DNA from: Microbacterium sufflavum
GTDB taxonomy: Bacteria; Actinomycetota; Actinomycetes; Actinomycetales; Microbacteriaceae
Assembly: GCF_023101165.1 (NCBI RefSeq)
Contig: NZ_CP078076.1
Location: 496,001-560,000 of the forward strand
DNA: 64,000 nucleotides
Reading direction: 5' to 3'
Both the position numbers and the translations under genes were made by a program. Below are positions 63,035 through 64,000 of this stretch, piece by piece. Under the pieces are notes generated by a model. That model was not told the origin of the DNA and did not search any database. It saw only the letters and a program-made list of their open reading frames with translations. Every line of letters starts with the position of its first letter. Position 1 is the stretch's first letter.

Positions 63035-64000
63035 TCAGTGCATGGTGGGGATGACGAAGCTGGCGCCGTCGCGGATGCCGCTGGGCCAGCGACTCGTCAC
63101 CGTCTTGGTCTTGGTGTAGAAGCGGAAGGCATCGGCGCCGTGCTGGTTGAGGTCGCCGAAGCCGCTGCGCTTCCAGCCGCCGAAGGTGTAGTACGCGATG
63201 GGCACCGGGATCGGCACGTTCACCCCGACCATGCCGACCTCGACGCGGGCGGCGAAGTCGCGGGCCGCGTCGCCGTCGCGCGTGAAGATCGCGACGCCGT
63301 TGCCGTACTCGTGCTCCGAGGCCATCCGCAGCGCCTCCTCGTAGTCCGCGGCCCTCGCGATCACGAGCACGGGGCCGAAGATCTCCTCGCGGTAGATCGC
63401 CATGTCGGTCGTCACGTGGTCGAACAGCGTCGGCCCGAGGTAGAACCCCTCCTCGTGCCCTGGCACCGTGAAGCCGCGGCCGTCGGCGAGGAGCGTCGCC
63501 CCCTCGTCCACGCCCTGCTGGATGTAGCCGGTGACGCGGTCCACGGCGTCGCGCGAGACCAGCGGGCCGTAGTCGACGTCGGCCGCGAGCGAGGGCCCGA
63601 CCCGCAGCTGGGCGACCCGCTCGACGAGCTTGGCCGCGAGCGCGTCCGCCGTCTCCTCCCCCACGGGCACCGCGACCGAGATCGCCATGCAGCGCTCGCC
63701 CGCCGAGCCGTAGCCCGCGCCGATCAGCGCGTCCACCGCCTGGTCGAGGTCGGCGTCGGGCATCACGATCATGTGGTTCTTGGCGCCGCCGAAGCACTGC
63801 GCCCGTTTGCCGTGCGCGGCCGCGGTGGCGTAGATGTACTCGGCGATGGGTGTCGAGCCCACGAAGCCGACCGCGCGGATCCGGTCGTCGCTCAGCAGCG
63901 TGTCGACCGCCTCCTTGTCGCCGTGCACCACGTTGAGCACGCCCGCCGGGAGCCCGGCTTCGAGGAACAGCTCCGCCAGCCGGACGGGCACCGAGGGATC
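63035..64000 (-). CDS. mmsA: CoA-acylating methylmalonate-semialdehyde dehydrogenase, 5' end cut
   Basis: C-terminal two thirds (about 322 residues) of MmsA, which converts methylmalonate semialdehyde to propionyl-CoA with CoA and NAD. Visible are RLAELFLEAGLPAGVLNVVHGDKEAVD, AVGFVGSTPIAEYIY, the KRAQCFGGAKNHMIVMPDAD stretch special to MmsA, the nucleophile Cys in SAGERCMAISVAVPVG and NVPIPVPIAYYTFGGWKRSGFGD. The frame is still open at base 64000, so the N-terminus and the promoter of the valine operon lie outside the window. Confidence 0.95.
   Translation of the reverse strand, partial: DPSVPVRLAELFLEAGLPAGVLNVVHGDKEAVDTLLSDDRIRAVGFVGSTPIAEYIYATAAAHGKRAQCFGGAKNHMIVMPDADLDQAVDALIGAGYGSAGERCMAISVAVPVGEETADALAAKLVERVAQLRVGPSLAADVDYGPLVSRDAVDRVTGYIQQGVDEGATLLADGRGFTVPGHEEGFYLGPTLFDHVTTDMAIYREEIFGPVLVIARAADYEEALRMASEHEYGNGVAIFTRDGDAARDFAARVEVGMVGVNVPIPVPIAYYTFGGWKRSGFGDLNQHGADAFRFYTKTKTVTSRWPSGIRDGASFVIPTMH

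Overview
The window is GC-rich DNA (roughly 70% G+C by eye) with tightly packed genes, frequent ATGA/GTGA start-stop overlaps, several apparently leaderless starts (a TAxxxT -10 box six bases before the start codon) and actinobacterial gene families. It most resembles a Gram-positive actinobacterium of the Microbacteriaceae type (Microbacterium or a close relative); that placement is inferred from gene content and style. No rRNA, tRNA, CRISPR array, transposase or integrase was found, and no gene-free stretch exceeds 300 bases.

Region 1 (1-12648) is general metabolism: ornithine aminotransferase (rocD, cut by the left edge) overlapping a dimethylargininase, a small DNA-binding/membrane protein pair with its own inverted-repeat promoter, a fused proline utilisation enzyme (putA), a three-gene set of membrane-anchored proteins of unknown function, a polytopic membrane protein, a hot-dog thioesterase, an acetyltransferase and dephospho-CoA kinase.

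Region 2 (12623-54606) is a catabolic island of about 42 kb. It carries close relatives of the actinobacterial genes that degrade the last two steroid rings (the HIP pathway): echA20, ipdA, ipdB, ipdC, fadA6, ipdF, ipdE1, fadE31-like and ipdE2-like genes, fadD3 and the TetR repressor kstR2. It also has a second ipdAB pair and many extra genes: SDRs, five SnoaL-like proteins, an aldo-keto reductase, a VOC protein, PaaY, thiolases, a branched-chain-amino-acid-type ABC importer with a fused LivM-LivG, a Baeyer-Villiger-type monooxygenase with an HSL-family hydrolase, an Old Yellow Enzyme, an MFS exporter and a metallo-hydrolase. I located 13 copies of a KstR2-like palindrome (AnCAAGnnCTTGnT and an 18-bp extended form), almost all in promoter regions between divergent genes, so one regulator plausibly controls nearly the whole island. 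The exception is the PadR / hydrolase / Baeyer-Villiger block, which has its own perfect palindrome. No ring A/B genes (ketosteroid dehydrogenase, 9-hydroxylase, meta-cleavage) and no mce genes are present here.

Region 3 (54661-64000) supplies electron transfer and valine catabolism: an unusual membrane cytochrome b-type protein with a repeated N-terminal motif, etfA and etfB, a MarR regulator, two small proteins, then enoyl-CoA hydratase, mmsB, an isobutyryl-CoA-type dehydrogenase and mmsA (cut by the right edge).

Proposed working: the importer brings in an acid or bicyclic intermediate, FadD3 activates it with CoA, the IpdE-type dehydrogenases, IpdF, IpdC, EchA20, IpdAB and FadA6 open and shorten the rings, ETF and possibly the cytochrome b protein take the electrons, and the mms genes use valine-type (isobutyryl/propionate) end products. 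The extra enzymes suggest that the island handles more than plain HIP, possibly modified steroids, bile acids or cyclic terpenoid ketones.
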